Shown piece after piece: positions 41,551-48,096 of a DNA stretch of 64,000 bases. The number at the start of each line of letters is the position of its first letter. The stretch's first letter is position 1. The notes below the pieces were generated by a model that was not told the origin of the DNA, did not search any database, and saw nothing but the letters and a program-made list of their open reading frames with translations. The position numbers were made by a program, and so were the translations under genes. Source of the stretch: Candidatus Peregrinibacteria bacterium CG10_big_fil_rev_8_21_14_0_10_36_19 (GTDB lineage Bacteria; Patescibacteriota; Gracilibacteria; UBA1369; LOWO2-01-FULL-3); the NCBI GenBank assembly GCA_002772535.1, contig PFDP01000015.1, positions 44,903-108,902 on the forward strand, written 5' to 3'.

Positions 41551-42003
41551 ATGCTTTATTTCAATTTTATAAATGAGACAAATAGGAAAGTTCAAAAATC
41601 TAATTTAATGCAGCTTGTTGATAAAACTTATGTGGTAATGAAGTCTTATGTGGATAAAAAATTAAAAGGCCTAGATGGCCAATTTGATTGCATAATTGTA
41701 GATGATAAAACAATTCATAAAATTAATAAGGAGCACCGCCATAAAGATAAACCTACGGATGTAATAACTTTTGCTTACCTAGAGGTTACTGACTGGGAAA
41801 CTGTAGAAGAAGGCCTTGTAGTGGGCGATATCTTTATTTCTATTGATACTGCAGAGAGGCAAGCCAAAGAAAAAGGCCACTCTCTCAAAAGAGAAATTGA
41901 AATTTTGTTCGTGCATGGTGTTCTACATGCTTTGGGTTTCGACCACAATAACGACGAAGAAGAGGCTGAAATGGAAGGATGGGCTAAGAAAATCTTAGAC
42001 TAA
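41551..42003 (+). CDS. ybeY: Endoribonuclease YbeY
   Basis: YbeY is a zinc metalloendoribonuclease for 16S rRNA maturation and ribosome quality control. The 150-residue protein has the zinc-binding motif VHGVLHALGFDH near residue 123 (three histidines) and the upstream block HRHKDKPTDVITFAY near 61, with VGDIFISIDTAERQA near 90. The length and motif order are typical. It ends flush against a small minus-strand gene. Confidence 0.95.
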   Translation: MLYFNFINETNRKVQKSNLMQLVDKTYVVMKSYVDKKLKGLDGQFDCIIVDDKTIHKINKEHRHKDKPTDVITFAYLEVTDWETVEEGLVVGDIFISIDTAERQAKEKGHSLKREIEILFVHGVLHALGFDHNNDEEEAEMEGWAKKILD

Positions 42004-42375
42004 TTAAAACATATCTTCTAAATCTACTACTTGCCAATCTTGTGAGAACTGAGCCTTTTTGCGTAACACAATATTTATTCTTGGAGTTTTAAGCGCCTCA
42101 ACATGCTTTTTGTGACCAGCTCCTTGAAGAGTAAATTCCTCAGATTTACGAGTAAGTTCAAAATCAAAACCGTTAAGACTAAAATTAACCACGCGTTTTT
42201 CACCAACCTCAAATTCGTCTTCATCGATCTCTACAAATAGGGGAGTTGATACATCCTCTACATCAGCGCCTGTACCCTTAATACGCTCTACAATTAATTC
42301 AAATGCATCTTCACGCCCAGCAGCACGCGTGTCATCGATCTCTCTCATTGCTGGTTTTTCTCCTCCGATTCCCAT
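42004..42375 (-). CDS. Hypothetical protein (123 aa)
   Basis: No family recognised. The product is acidic with alternating beta-like segments (PLFVEIDEDEFEVGEKRVVNF, FDFELTRKSEEFTLQG) and an N-terminal Gly/Arg-rich stretch. It has no export signal. Its stop touches the ybeY stop, tail to tail, and its start is 43 bp from that of the divergent methyltransferase gene. The consistent reading frame and position support a genuine gene. Confidence 0.6.
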   Translation of the reverse strand: MGIGGEKPAMREIDDTRAAGREDAFELIVERIKGTGADVEDVSTPLFVEIDEDEFEVGEKRVVNFSLNGFDFELTRKSEEFTLQGAGHKKHVEALKTPRINIVLRKKAQFSQDWQVVDLEDMF

Positions 42376-42379
42376 TGTG

Positions 42380-42408
42380 TTGAGTTATTGATATGATTTA
42401 AGTATAAC
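42380..42408 (+). promoter_or_regulatory. Promoter of the SAM methyltransferase gene
   Basis: TTGAGT, a 17-bp spacer and TATAAC. Transcription would start near 42415, only about 3 nt before the ATG at 42418: a nearly leaderless message. Confidence 0.6.
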
Positions 42409-42417
42409 AGTTATTGT

Positions 42418-43047
42418 ATGAGTTTTAAAGGAAGCCTAAAAAAATCGCATGTGGTTAGCTCTGAAGAGGGTTATAATAAGTATGCTACAGCCTATGATGA
42501 TAGTCTGGGGTATTTGAATAGTTTTGAAAATGATGTGCTTTTGAAATTTTTTGGAGATCTTAGAGGTAAAAAAGTTTTGGATGTTGGTTGTGGGACTGGC
42601 CGGATAATTCATGATCTACATATGGCTGGTGCGGAAGTTTGCGCTGTGGATCTTTCTGATGCCATGCTAAAAATTACCAAAAAGAAATTTCCAATGATAG
42701 AAACTGCCCAAGCAGATATTAGAAAATTACCATTTGAAAATGAAAGCTTTGATATGGTGGTGGCTACTTTTTTGCTAGTACACTTAGATAAACTGGAAGA
42801 AGCTTTTGATGAAGTAAATAGAGTACTTAAGGTTGGAGGAGAATTTATTGTGACAAATATAAATCAAAAGAAAGCACCAAAATTAAAAACAAAAGATGGT
42901 GAGACTGTGGTAATAGAATCCTTTTATCATAGACCTGAAAATGTTTTAAATAGCTTAGATAGATCTTTTTTTAAGATAGATAAGGAAGAGTTTGTGTACG
43001 ATGACAAAGTGTGGGTGAATCAGATTGTTAAAGCAGTAAAATTTTAG
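42418..43047 (+). CDS. Class I SAM-dependent methyltransferase
   Basis: A 209-residue Rossmann methyltransferase: motif I KKVLDVGCGTGRIIHDL near residue 50, motif II VCAVDLSDAML near 75, motif III MIETAQADIRKLPF near 95 and motif IV SFDMVVATFLLVHLDKLEEAF near 112, then the usual FDEVNRVLKVGGEFIVTN strand. It belongs to the Methyltransf_11 group; the substrate (small molecule, lipid or quinone-like) cannot be read. It is 13 nt upstream of the MBL hydrolase and probably co-transcribed. Confidence 0.87.
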   Translation: MSFKGSLKKSHVVSSEEGYNKYATAYDDSLGYLNSFENDVLLKFFGDLRGKKVLDVGCGTGRIIHDLHMAGAEVCAVDLSDAMLKITKKKFPMIETAQADIRKLPFENESFDMVVATFLLVHLDKLEEAFDEVNRVLKVGGEFIVTNINQKKAPKLKTKDGETVVIESFYHRPENVLNSLDRSFFKIDKEEFVYDDKVWVNQIVKAVKF

Positions 43048-43060
43048 TATTATTGGCTAG

Positions 43061-43687
43061 ATGATACGACAAATACCAATACAAGGCTTTGATAATAATT
43101 TTTCTTATTTTATAGAGAATGGTAAGGATATTGCAGTTGTGGATCCTGGAGATACGGATCATTTGATTTCGGAGATCAGGCTAGATGGTTTAAATGTAAA
43201 AATGATACTTCTTACACATAGCCATTTCGACCATGTTTCTGGAGTGCAAAAATTGGTAGAAAGATTTGGGGTACCGGTTTATGTTCATAAGCATGCAGCT
43301 AAGAGATTAAATCTAAAGGAAAATATGACAGTTTTTATTGATGAAGGCGATATTCTGAGATTAGATGGACTAAAAATAAAAGTTTTATATACACCTGGGC
43401 ATATTGATGATGCGGTTTGCTTTTATATTGAAGAACATGGTCATTTAATAACTGGAGATACGCTTTTTGTTGAAGGTTGTGGCAGAGCGGATCTTGAAGG
43501 CAGTAATGTAGAAGATTTGTGGGAAAGTTTACAAAGAATAATGAAACTCCCACAATCTACTAAAGTGTATCCAGGTCACCATTATGGTTCAATTCCTATT
43601 TCAACTATTGGCTTTGAGAAAGCAAACAATAGGTTCTTCAAGTGCAAAGACTTTGAAGAGTTTAGGAAGGAAAGAATGGGGTACTGA
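43061..43687 (+). CDS. MBL-fold hydrolase (glyoxalase II-like)
   Basis: A 208-residue metallo-beta-lactamase-fold protein with the metal motif LLTHSHFDHVSGVQKL near residue 48, further metal ligands in YTPGHIDDAVCFYIE near 113, ITGDTLFVEGCGRADL near 130, and the last His in VYPGHHYGSIP near 168. This group includes glyoxalase II and persulfide dioxygenases; the LEGSNVEDLWESL segment is also typical. The exact substrate is uncertain. It converges on the SIMPL gene with 4 nt between them. Confidence 0.88.
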   Translation: MIRQIPIQGFDNNFSYFIENGKDIAVVDPGDTDHLISEIRLDGLNVKMILLTHSHFDHVSGVQKLVERFGVPVYVHKHAAKRLNLKENMTVFIDEGDILRLDGLKIKVLYTPGHIDDAVCFYIEEHGHLITGDTLFVEGCGRADLEGSNVEDLWESLQRIMKLPQSTKVYPGHHYGSIPISTIGFEKANNRFFKCKDFEEFRKERMGY

Positions 43688-43691
43688 TTGT

Positions 43692-44471
43692 CTATTTCAA
43701 CTTGTATGTTAGGCTTACATTCAATGTAACTTCTTGCTGCCCTGGTTGGATTGATGGAGCTGCTTCTGCAGATCCTCCACCTCCAAAACCACCTTTTTCT
43801 AGGCTAGCTGTATCGGCATAAACTTGTGGCCCGTTGTAGTAATCATTGCCAGAATATTCATAATAATTTGAAACCTCACTAAGTTTTAGTCCAGCTTCAG
43901 AAGCAATTGCCAAGGCTTTAATTTTTGCTTTCTTGATAGCTTCATTTCTTGCTTCGTCTTTTGCGGCATCTGGATTGTCTACAATAAAGCTAACATTTCC
44001 AATAGTTGTAGCACCGTTTGAGCTCGCAAGATCGATAATTGAGCCAATTTTTTCAATATCACGAACTTTAACAAGAATGCTTTGGTCTAACACATAACCG
44101 TCTGGTTTTGAACCTTCATTTGGTAGCCATTTGTAGTTTTCGTAAAGGTTGTATTGAACTGTTTGAATGTCTTTTGAATCGATACCTTTATCTGTAAGTG
44201 CTTTAATTATAGCGTTTACTTTTTTAGTATTTTCTTCAACAATTTTTACAGTTTCTGGCCCCTTAGTGTTTACACCTAGATTTACTTGGGCAACATCCGG
44301 AACAACATAGGCCTTGCCTTGAGCTTCAACTACGATTTCACGAGGTTGAGATCCTGTAGTGTTTTGGTAAATTTCTGCGATGCGGAAACCCCAAAATATA
44401 AATAAGGCTGCAGTAAAAGCAGAAAGCAGAATGAATAATCTATTTGAAAGTTCAAAGCGTTGGTTTGACAT
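43692..44471 (-). CDS. SIMPL (DUF541) domain exported protein
   Basis: A 259-residue protein with an N-terminal membrane helix (LFILLSAFTAALFIFWGF) and a SIMPL domain near residues 45-255: IVVEAQGKAYVVPDVAQVNLGV, then VNAIIKALTDKGIDSKDIQTVQYNL-type repeat, VSFIVDNPDAAKDEARNEAI and the final QQEVTLNVSLTYKLK. SIMPL proteins (YggE, OmpW-related) associate with the envelope and stress response; the function is not settled. A Gly-rich loop (GGFGGGGS) near 225 is unusual. It follows the small membrane protein gene after 3 nt. Confidence 0.88.
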   Translation of the reverse strand: MSNQRFELSNRLFILLSAFTAALFIFWGFRIAEIYQNTTGSQPREIVVEAQGKAYVVPDVAQVNLGVNTKGPETVKIVEENTKKVNAIIKALTDKGIDSKDIQTVQYNLYENYKWLPNEGSKPDGYVLDQSILVKVRDIEKIGSIIDLASSNGATTIGNVSFIVDNPDAAKDEARNEAIKKAKIKALAIASEAGLKLSEVSNYYEYSGNDYYNGPQVYADTASLEKGGFGGGGSAEAAPSIQPGQQEVTLNVSLTYKLK

Positions 44472-44474
44472 TTT

Positions 44475-44732
44475 TTATTGGGTTAAGGCGCGGTTTCTTG
44501 GTTGAATAGACCCGCGTTCTAAATTATTATTTTGAATTGTTGGGCTTTCGATATTGATCATTTGCCCTTCTGGAACTTCTTCATTAACAAGGTCAAAACC
44601 AGCTTTTTCTGTGTTTATAGACTTGTTTGGGCTGAAGAAAAGGAAACCTTTAAATAACTCTGAGCTAGTAGCAAAATAACCGATTGCTAGTCCAATAATT
44701 AAGGCGAGTACAATATAAACTTTTGAATTCAT
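44475..44732 (-). CDS. Small single-pass membrane protein
   Basis: No family recognised. The 85-residue product has an N-terminal membrane helix (YIVLALIIGLAIGYFATS) and a polar, probably extracytoplasmic, tail rich in Asn, Glu and Pro. It ends 3 nt upstream of the SIMPL gene, so the two are probably co-transcribed. A role as a partner of the SIMPL protein is inference. Confidence 0.68.
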   Translation of the reverse strand: MNSKVYIVLALIIGLAIGYFATSSELFKGFLFFSPNKSINTEKAGFDLVNEEVPEGQMINIESPTIQNNNLERGSIQPRNRALTQ

Positions 44733-44792
44733 AAGTATGAGATTAAGTGCCTTTATTCTAGATGGGAAGGGGGGAGTTTGTAAACAAAAAAA

Positions 44793-44818
44793 GGTGTTAG
44801 ATATAAAAATCTAGCATC
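44793..44818 (-). terminator. Bidirectional terminator after tRNA-Pro
   Basis: GGTGTTAGAT pairs with ATCTAGCATC (two G-T pairs, 6-nt loop). It has T runs on both strands, so it can end tRNA-Pro on the minus strand. Confidence 0.75.
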
Positions 44819-44827
44819 TTTTTTAAA

Positions 44828-44904
44828 TGGTCGGGGTGAAAGGACTCGAACCTTCGACCCCCTGGTCCCAAACCAGGTACTCTAGCCAACTGAGCTACAC
44901 CCCG
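44828..44904 (-). tRNA. tRNA-Pro (anticodon TGG)
   Basis: 77 nt. The acceptor CGGGGTG pairs with CACCCCG, the discriminator is A, and CCA is encoded. The anticodon loop TTTGGGA gives TGG, reading CCN proline codons. The T-arm contains GGTTCGAGTCC. Confidence 0.97.
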
Positions 44905-44960
44905 ACATTGCTTTGTGATTCTATATAATAAAATGCCTAATGTTAAGTCAATTTTTGCAT

Positions 44961-44966
44961 TATAAT
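44961..44966 (+). promoter_or_regulatory. Minus-10 element implying a leaderless PRC-barrel mRNA
   Basis: TATAAT ends seven bases before the ATG at 44973. It lies downstream of the ORF-track start at 44940, which argues that 44973 is the real start. Confidence 0.6.
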
Positions 44967-44972
44967 GAAGTT

Positions 44973-45488
44973 ATGGAAAAAATGTTTAGCAATATTGTTG
45001 GTACAGCCGTGTATTTGAGCGATGGAAGAAAGCCCATTGCAATGGTTGGAGACATCATTATAGATACCGATAAAGGTAAACTTTTGGCTTTTGTGGTGGA
45101 TAAATCGAACCAGATGGTGATTATGGATAGAGATGTTATAAGCTGGGGTGATGTTGTGCAGATCAATCATTTTGACGATATTATTGAGGCAAATGATATT
45201 ATTAGGCTTTCGGAAATTAGAGAAAAAAACATTGTTTTGTTTGGCAATAAAGTTGTAACTCGTGATGGCAAAGCACTTGGAAAAGTGGTGGATTTTTCTT
45301 TGGATACCAATAGCTTTGAATTGAAAAATATTTTCGTGGCAAAATATATTTTAGGAATTTTACAGTATGATCAAAGAATTATACCTGCAAATAAGATTGT
45401 GGAAATTTTAAAAGATAAAGTTGTGGTGGAGGATGATTTGGAGACTGTGAAAGAGGGAGGAGTGGAAAGAGAAGCACTAGCAGCTTAG
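44973..45488 (+). CDS. PRC-barrel domain protein
   Basis: 171 residues from the ATG at 44973 (MEKMFSNIVG), chosen over 44940 because the likely -10 element lies between them. Two PRC-barrel-like halves are visible: IVGTAVYLSDGRKPIAMVGDIIIDTDKGKLL near 8-40 and FGNKVVTRDGKALGKVVDFSLDTNSFELKN near 88-118. PRC barrels occur in RimM, photosynthetic reaction centres and sporulation proteins and generally bind proteins or RNA. The function here is unknown. Its end is shared with a bidirectional terminator. Confidence 0.78.
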   Translation: MEKMFSNIVGTAVYLSDGRKPIAMVGDIIIDTDKGKLLAFVVDKSNQMVIMDRDVISWGDVVQINHFDDIIEANDIIRLSEIREKNIVLFGNKVVTRDGKALGKVVDFSLDTNSFELKNIFVAKYILGILQYDQRIIPANKIVEILKDKVVVEDDLETVKEGGVEREALAA

Positions 45489-45494
45489 ATTTAA

Positions 45495-45530
45495 AAAAAG
45501 CCCCACACTTTTTAAGGCATGGAGCTTTTT
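45495..45530. terminator. Bidirectional terminator between PRC-barrel and pilin genes
   Basis: Stem of AAAAAGC and CCA against TGG and GCTTTTT with one mismatch. It is flanked by A and T runs and lies between convergent gene ends. Confidence 0.6.
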
Positions 45531-45550
45531 AGGTAAGCTAACGTAAGCGT

Positions 45551-45943
45551 TTATTGCGTCACACCAGTACCAGCTTGTAGTACAGTGTTGATGATTGCGA
45601 ATGAAAGTAGAATGATAATAATACCAACTACTGCGTAAAGAATGATTTTCTTTGCGTTACCAATTTGCTCATCTGCTCCGGCTGCTGTTACATAAGTAAC
45701 ACCTCCGTAGATAACCATGATAACCGCCACTATTCCAAGGAAACCAAGTGCAAAGTTGATGATTCTTAGAACTAGAGCTCTGATAGAACCTTCTCCACCT
45801 GTTGCCTCAACAATAGATGAAGGTGAATCACTTGGACTGATTAGTGCAGCTGATGCTACCGGGAAAGCTGAAACCAATGTAAGTGCTCCAAGTGTAAGAC
45901 CGAAAACAATTAAGGCCTGTTTTAGCGTTTGTTTATTAAACAT
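45551..45943 (-). CDS. TrbC/VirB2-like pilin subunit
   Basis: A 130-residue protein with a long N-terminal signal (LIVFGLTLGALTLVSAF ending VASA) and two hydrophobic helices near 62-82 (IINFALGFLGIVAVIMVIYGG) and 99-121 (KKIILYAVVGIIIILLSFAII), joined by a short polar loop (VTAAGADEQIGNA). This is the two-helix plan of VirB2/TrbC conjugative pilins, common in CPR genomes as stand-alone genes. No other type IV secretion gene is in the window. An extracellular pilus role is inference. Confidence 0.83.
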   Translation of the reverse strand: MFNKQTLKQALIVFGLTLGALTLVSAFPVASAALISPSDSPSSIVEATGGEGSIRALVLRIINFALGFLGIVAVIMVIYGGVTYVTAAGADEQIGNAKKIILYAVVGIIIILLSFAIINTVLQAGTGVTQ

Positions 45944-46026
45944 AGGAATTTTGTTATTAACTGCTGCTATTGTAGCAAAAAGAATGATTTTGTGTAATAA
46001 AGTAGTTGCGGAGATTTGGTAATGTT

Positions 46027-46935
46027 TTATAGCTTAGATTTGCCCGTCTCTGTAAGAATTTGAACTTCTGGTTCGAGGTTGATTTGGAATTTTTCGTAAA
46101 CTTCTTTTTGGGCTTTTTGGGCTAGTTGAGAAATGTCTGAGGCAGTGGCTTTTCCGAGGTTTAAGAAAAAGTTTCCATGCTTTTCTGAAATTTGGGCGTC
46201 TCCTATTTTTGTTCCTTTGAGGCCTGCTTGATCTATTAGGAGGCCCGCTGGTTTGTCTGGAGAAGGATTTTTAAAGAATGACCCGGATGATGGTCCGTGG
46301 GGCTGTTTGGTTAGTCTAAATTGCTGTATTTCAGACATAATAGCCCTTTGTTGCTCGGCGGTTAGAACATCTTTTTGTAGAGAAAATGTCGCATCTACTA
46401 AAATTTCGCCTGTTTCTTTGAGTTTACTGTGACGATATGTGAATTCGAAATAAGTGTTTTTTACTGTACGAGTTTCAGCCGTTAGGGGATCTAGGATTGT
46501 AGCTTCTGTGAGTATTTCTTTGGTTTCAAGCCCGTTACAACCAGCATTACCATAAACTGCACCACCGATTGTTCCAGGTAGTCCAACCCATTTTTCAAGT
46601 CCACTGTAGCCGTTTTTTATACATTCATTTATCAGAACTGCTGTAATAACGCCAGATTGGGCTGTTACTGAAGATTCGTGAAAAGTAATATCTTTGAGTT
46701 CAAGCTGAATTATAAGCCCACGAAAACCCCTATCTGAGAAAAGTACATTGGATCCCTTGCCGATAATAAAGTAGGGGATTTGATGCTCTTTGGCGTATTT
46801 TAGGATATTCTGCAATGAATTGAGAGTATTTGCCTTAAAAAAATAATCGGCCTTACCTCCTACGCGAAAAGTGCAGTAATTGGCTAAGGATTCATCTTGC
46901 AGAACTTCCGGGAATTGTGATTTTAGATCTAACAT
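46027..46935 (-). CDS. murB: UDP-N-acetylenolpyruvoylglucosamine reductase
   Basis: FAD enzyme completing UDP-MurNAc synthesis after MurA. The 302-residue protein has the FAD-binding FRVGGKADYFFKANTL near residue 24, IIGKGSNVLFSDRGFRGL near 57, GLPGTIGGAVYGNAGCNG near 122, the catalytic SSGSFFKNPSP near 215 and AGLLIDQAGLKG near 230. The overall length fits type II MurB. It lies apart from the other mur genes. A tRNA-Thr promoter lies just beyond its start. Confidence 0.95.
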   Translation of the reverse strand: MLDLKSQFPEVLQDESLANYCTFRVGGKADYFFKANTLNSLQNILKYAKEHQIPYFIIGKGSNVLFSDRGFRGLIIQLELKDITFHESSVTAQSGVITAVLINECIKNGYSGLEKWVGLPGTIGGAVYGNAGCNGLETKEILTEATILDPLTAETRTVKNTYFEFTYRHSKLKETGEILVDATFSLQKDVLTAEQQRAIMSEIQQFRLTKQPHGPSSGSFFKNPSPDKPAGLLIDQAGLKGTKIGDAQISEKHGNFFLNLGKATASDISQLAQKAQKEVYEKFQINLEPEVQILTETGKSKL

Positions 46936-46967
46936 AACGCATATGAGTGTACCATTTTTAAAAAAAA

Positions 46968-46996
46968 TTGACAGTTAGATTGATTTAAAATAAAAT
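46968..46996 (+). promoter_or_regulatory. Promoter of tRNA-Thr
   Basis: TTGACA, a 17-bp spacer and TAAAAT, about 30 bp before the tRNA 5' end. This is one of the closest matches to the sigma70 consensus in the window. Confidence 0.8.
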
Positions 46997-47025
46997 TCCG
47001 CTTGTCTGCTTCTTGTAGACAAGGT

Positions 47026-47101
47026 GCCACCTTAGCTCAGCTGGTAGAGCAACGGTTTTGTAAACCGTGGGTCATCGGTTCGAATCCGATAGGTGGCTCC
47101 A
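47026..47101 (+). tRNA. tRNA-Thr (anticodon TGT)
   Basis: 76 nt. The acceptor GCCACCT pairs with AGGTGGC, the discriminator is T, and CCA is encoded. The anticodon loop TTTTGTAAA gives TGT, reading ACN threonine codons. Its 3' end is duplicated downstream at 47261 and 47967. Confidence 0.97.
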
Positions 47102-47152
47102 TTTAAGAAAACTTTAAAAAAGTTTTCTTTGCTTTCAAAATAGCGGTTGTTT
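47093..47152. repeat. 60-bp direct repeat, copy 1 (tRNA-Thr 3' end)
   Basis: Runs from GTGGCTCCA of the tRNA 3' end through the terminator hairpin to GCGGTTGTTT. An identical 60-bp copy lies at 47967-48026, with the RelE-type module between them. Confidence 0.9.
47105..47129 (+). terminator. Terminator-like hairpin of tRNA-Thr
   Basis: Perfect AT-rich 10-bp stem, AAGAAAACTT with AAGTTTTCTT, around a 5-nt loop, immediately after the tRNA. The T run is short. Confidence 0.6.
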
Positions 47153-47170
47153 GCAAAAACATTTCCTCCC

Positions 47171-47260
47171 TAGCTTCGTATTTTTTGATGTAGGAAACCA
47201 CGAGACCTACTACAAAAAATTTACTACGCTTGGTCGGAAAGTTTTTGCTCACTCTTTGTT
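47171..47260. repeat. Dispersed structured repeat, copy A
   Basis: Shares most of about 90 bp with 52300-52390, including AAACCACGAGACCT and TTTACTACGCTTGGTCG. An inner hairpin reads GTAGG-loop-CCTAC here and GCAGG-loop-CCTGC in the other copy, a compensatory base-pair change. Confidence 0.75.
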
Positions 47261-47280
47261 ATAGGTGGCTCCATTTAAGA
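47261..47280. repeat. Partial third copy of the tRNA-Thr 3' end
   Basis: 20 bases identical to the end of the tRNA and its flank (ATAGGTGGCTCCATTTAAGA). It lacks the rest of a tRNA and resembles an attachment-site remnant. Confidence 0.8.
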
Positions 47281-47298
47281 TTTTTAACTTAATGTTTT

Positions 47299-47568
47299 TT
47301 ACTCTAAATAGGCTTCTTTCCTGTGTTTTATAGAAAGTATCATTAGAATTTTTAAGCTTCCATCCTCGTTTAAATCAAAAATCACCCTGTAATCACCAAT
47401 TCTGAAGCGGTATTCCCCTAAGCTGAAATCTTTTAGTTTTTTGGCAAATTTCAGGGGATTTTCATGCTTTGAGAAAGAATCCATTTTCTTTAAAATACGC
47501 TTTGCAATGTGTTGATCGATTTGTCGAAGATCTCTTGCAGCATTTTTTGTGTATTCAAATCGAAACAT
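47299..47568 (-). CDS. RelE/ParE-family toxin
   Basis: An 89-residue basic protein starting FRFEYTKNAARDLRQIDQHIAKRI, with LGEYRFRIGDYRVIFDLNED near 50 and ILSIKHRKEAY at the end, the standard RelE/ParE signature (YRxRxGxYRVIF and HRxxxY). Family members cleave ribosome-bound mRNA or inhibit gyrase. It lies 5 nt after its antitoxin gene, and the pair is flanked by duplicated tRNA-Thr 3' ends, which suggests insertion. Confidence 0.9.
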   Translation of the reverse strand: MFRFEYTKNAARDLRQIDQHIAKRILKKMDSFSKHENPLKFAKKLKDFSLGEYRFRIGDYRVIFDLNEDGSLKILMILSIKHRKEAYLE

Positions 47569-47573
47569 AGGTT

Positions 47574-47825
47574 TTACTTTATACCAAACTCTGCCATAAG
47601 ATCCTCATGAGAAGTAGTTTCTCCATTCTTAGCTTGTGCCCGAGCCTCCTTAATATCTTTCTTTAAGAGCTCAATAAGCTCATCTTCATCTTGTAATGGG
47701 CTAACCTCAAAAACAGGCTTGGAGTGGTACATAACAATATATTTAATGTTCTTTTCACGTGCCTCTTTCCAGAGAGTAGTGATGTTTTGGCGGTATTCTT
47801 TTATACCGATTATCTTCGTAGTCAT
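47574..47825 (-). CDS. Antitoxin, Phd/YefM-like
   Basis: An 83-residue antitoxin. The N-terminal KIIGIKEYRQNITTLWKEAREKN and VMYHSKPVFEVSPL match the Phd/YefM DNA-binding fold. The acidic helical tail (LIELLKKDIKEARAQAKNGE) would wrap the toxin. An 18-bp perfect palindrome, 18 nt upstream of the start, is a good operator candidate. The gene precedes its toxin on the minus strand. Confidence 0.87.
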   Translation of the reverse strand: MTTKIIGIKEYRQNITTLWKEAREKNIKYIVMYHSKPVFEVSPLQDEDELIELLKKDIKEARAQAKNGETTSHEDLMAEFGIK

Positions 47826-47843
47826 ATTGCTGGATTATTACAA

Positions 47844-47861
47844 CTAAAGTGTACACTTTAG
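47844..47861. promoter_or_regulatory. Palindromic operator candidate of the RelE-type module
   Basis: CTAAAGTGTACACTTTAG is a perfect 18-bp palindrome just upstream of the antitoxin start. Antitoxin dimers of this family usually bind such sites. Confidence 0.65.
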
Positions 47862-47966
47862 GGCTTTATTGGTCAAGTTGAAGTATGTTTGTGGGCTTGA
47901 ATGAAGGAATTTTGTTTTTTACTGCTATAAAACCCGAACACAAACATAAAATAAGTTGGATGCTTT

Positions 47967-48026
47967 GTGGCTCCATTTAAGAAAACTTTAAAAAAGTTTT
48001 CTTTGCTTTCAAAATAGCGGTTGTTT
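47967..48026. repeat. 60-bp direct repeat, copy 3
   Basis: Identical over 60 bp to 47093-47152, including 8 bases of tRNA-Thr 3' end and the terminator hairpin. Bounds the right side of the 0.8-kb segment carrying the toxin-antitoxin pair. Confidence 0.9.
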
Positions 48027-48096
48027 ACAAATTTGCACTATACATTTGACTAAATGTTAATTTAATAGTAGATTTCGCTACCTTTTAAATTTTTAT

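Noticed and set aside
47261-47280. Second tRNA-Thr gene
   Set aside because: Only the last 15 or so tRNA bases are present. No D-arm or anticodon arm precedes them.
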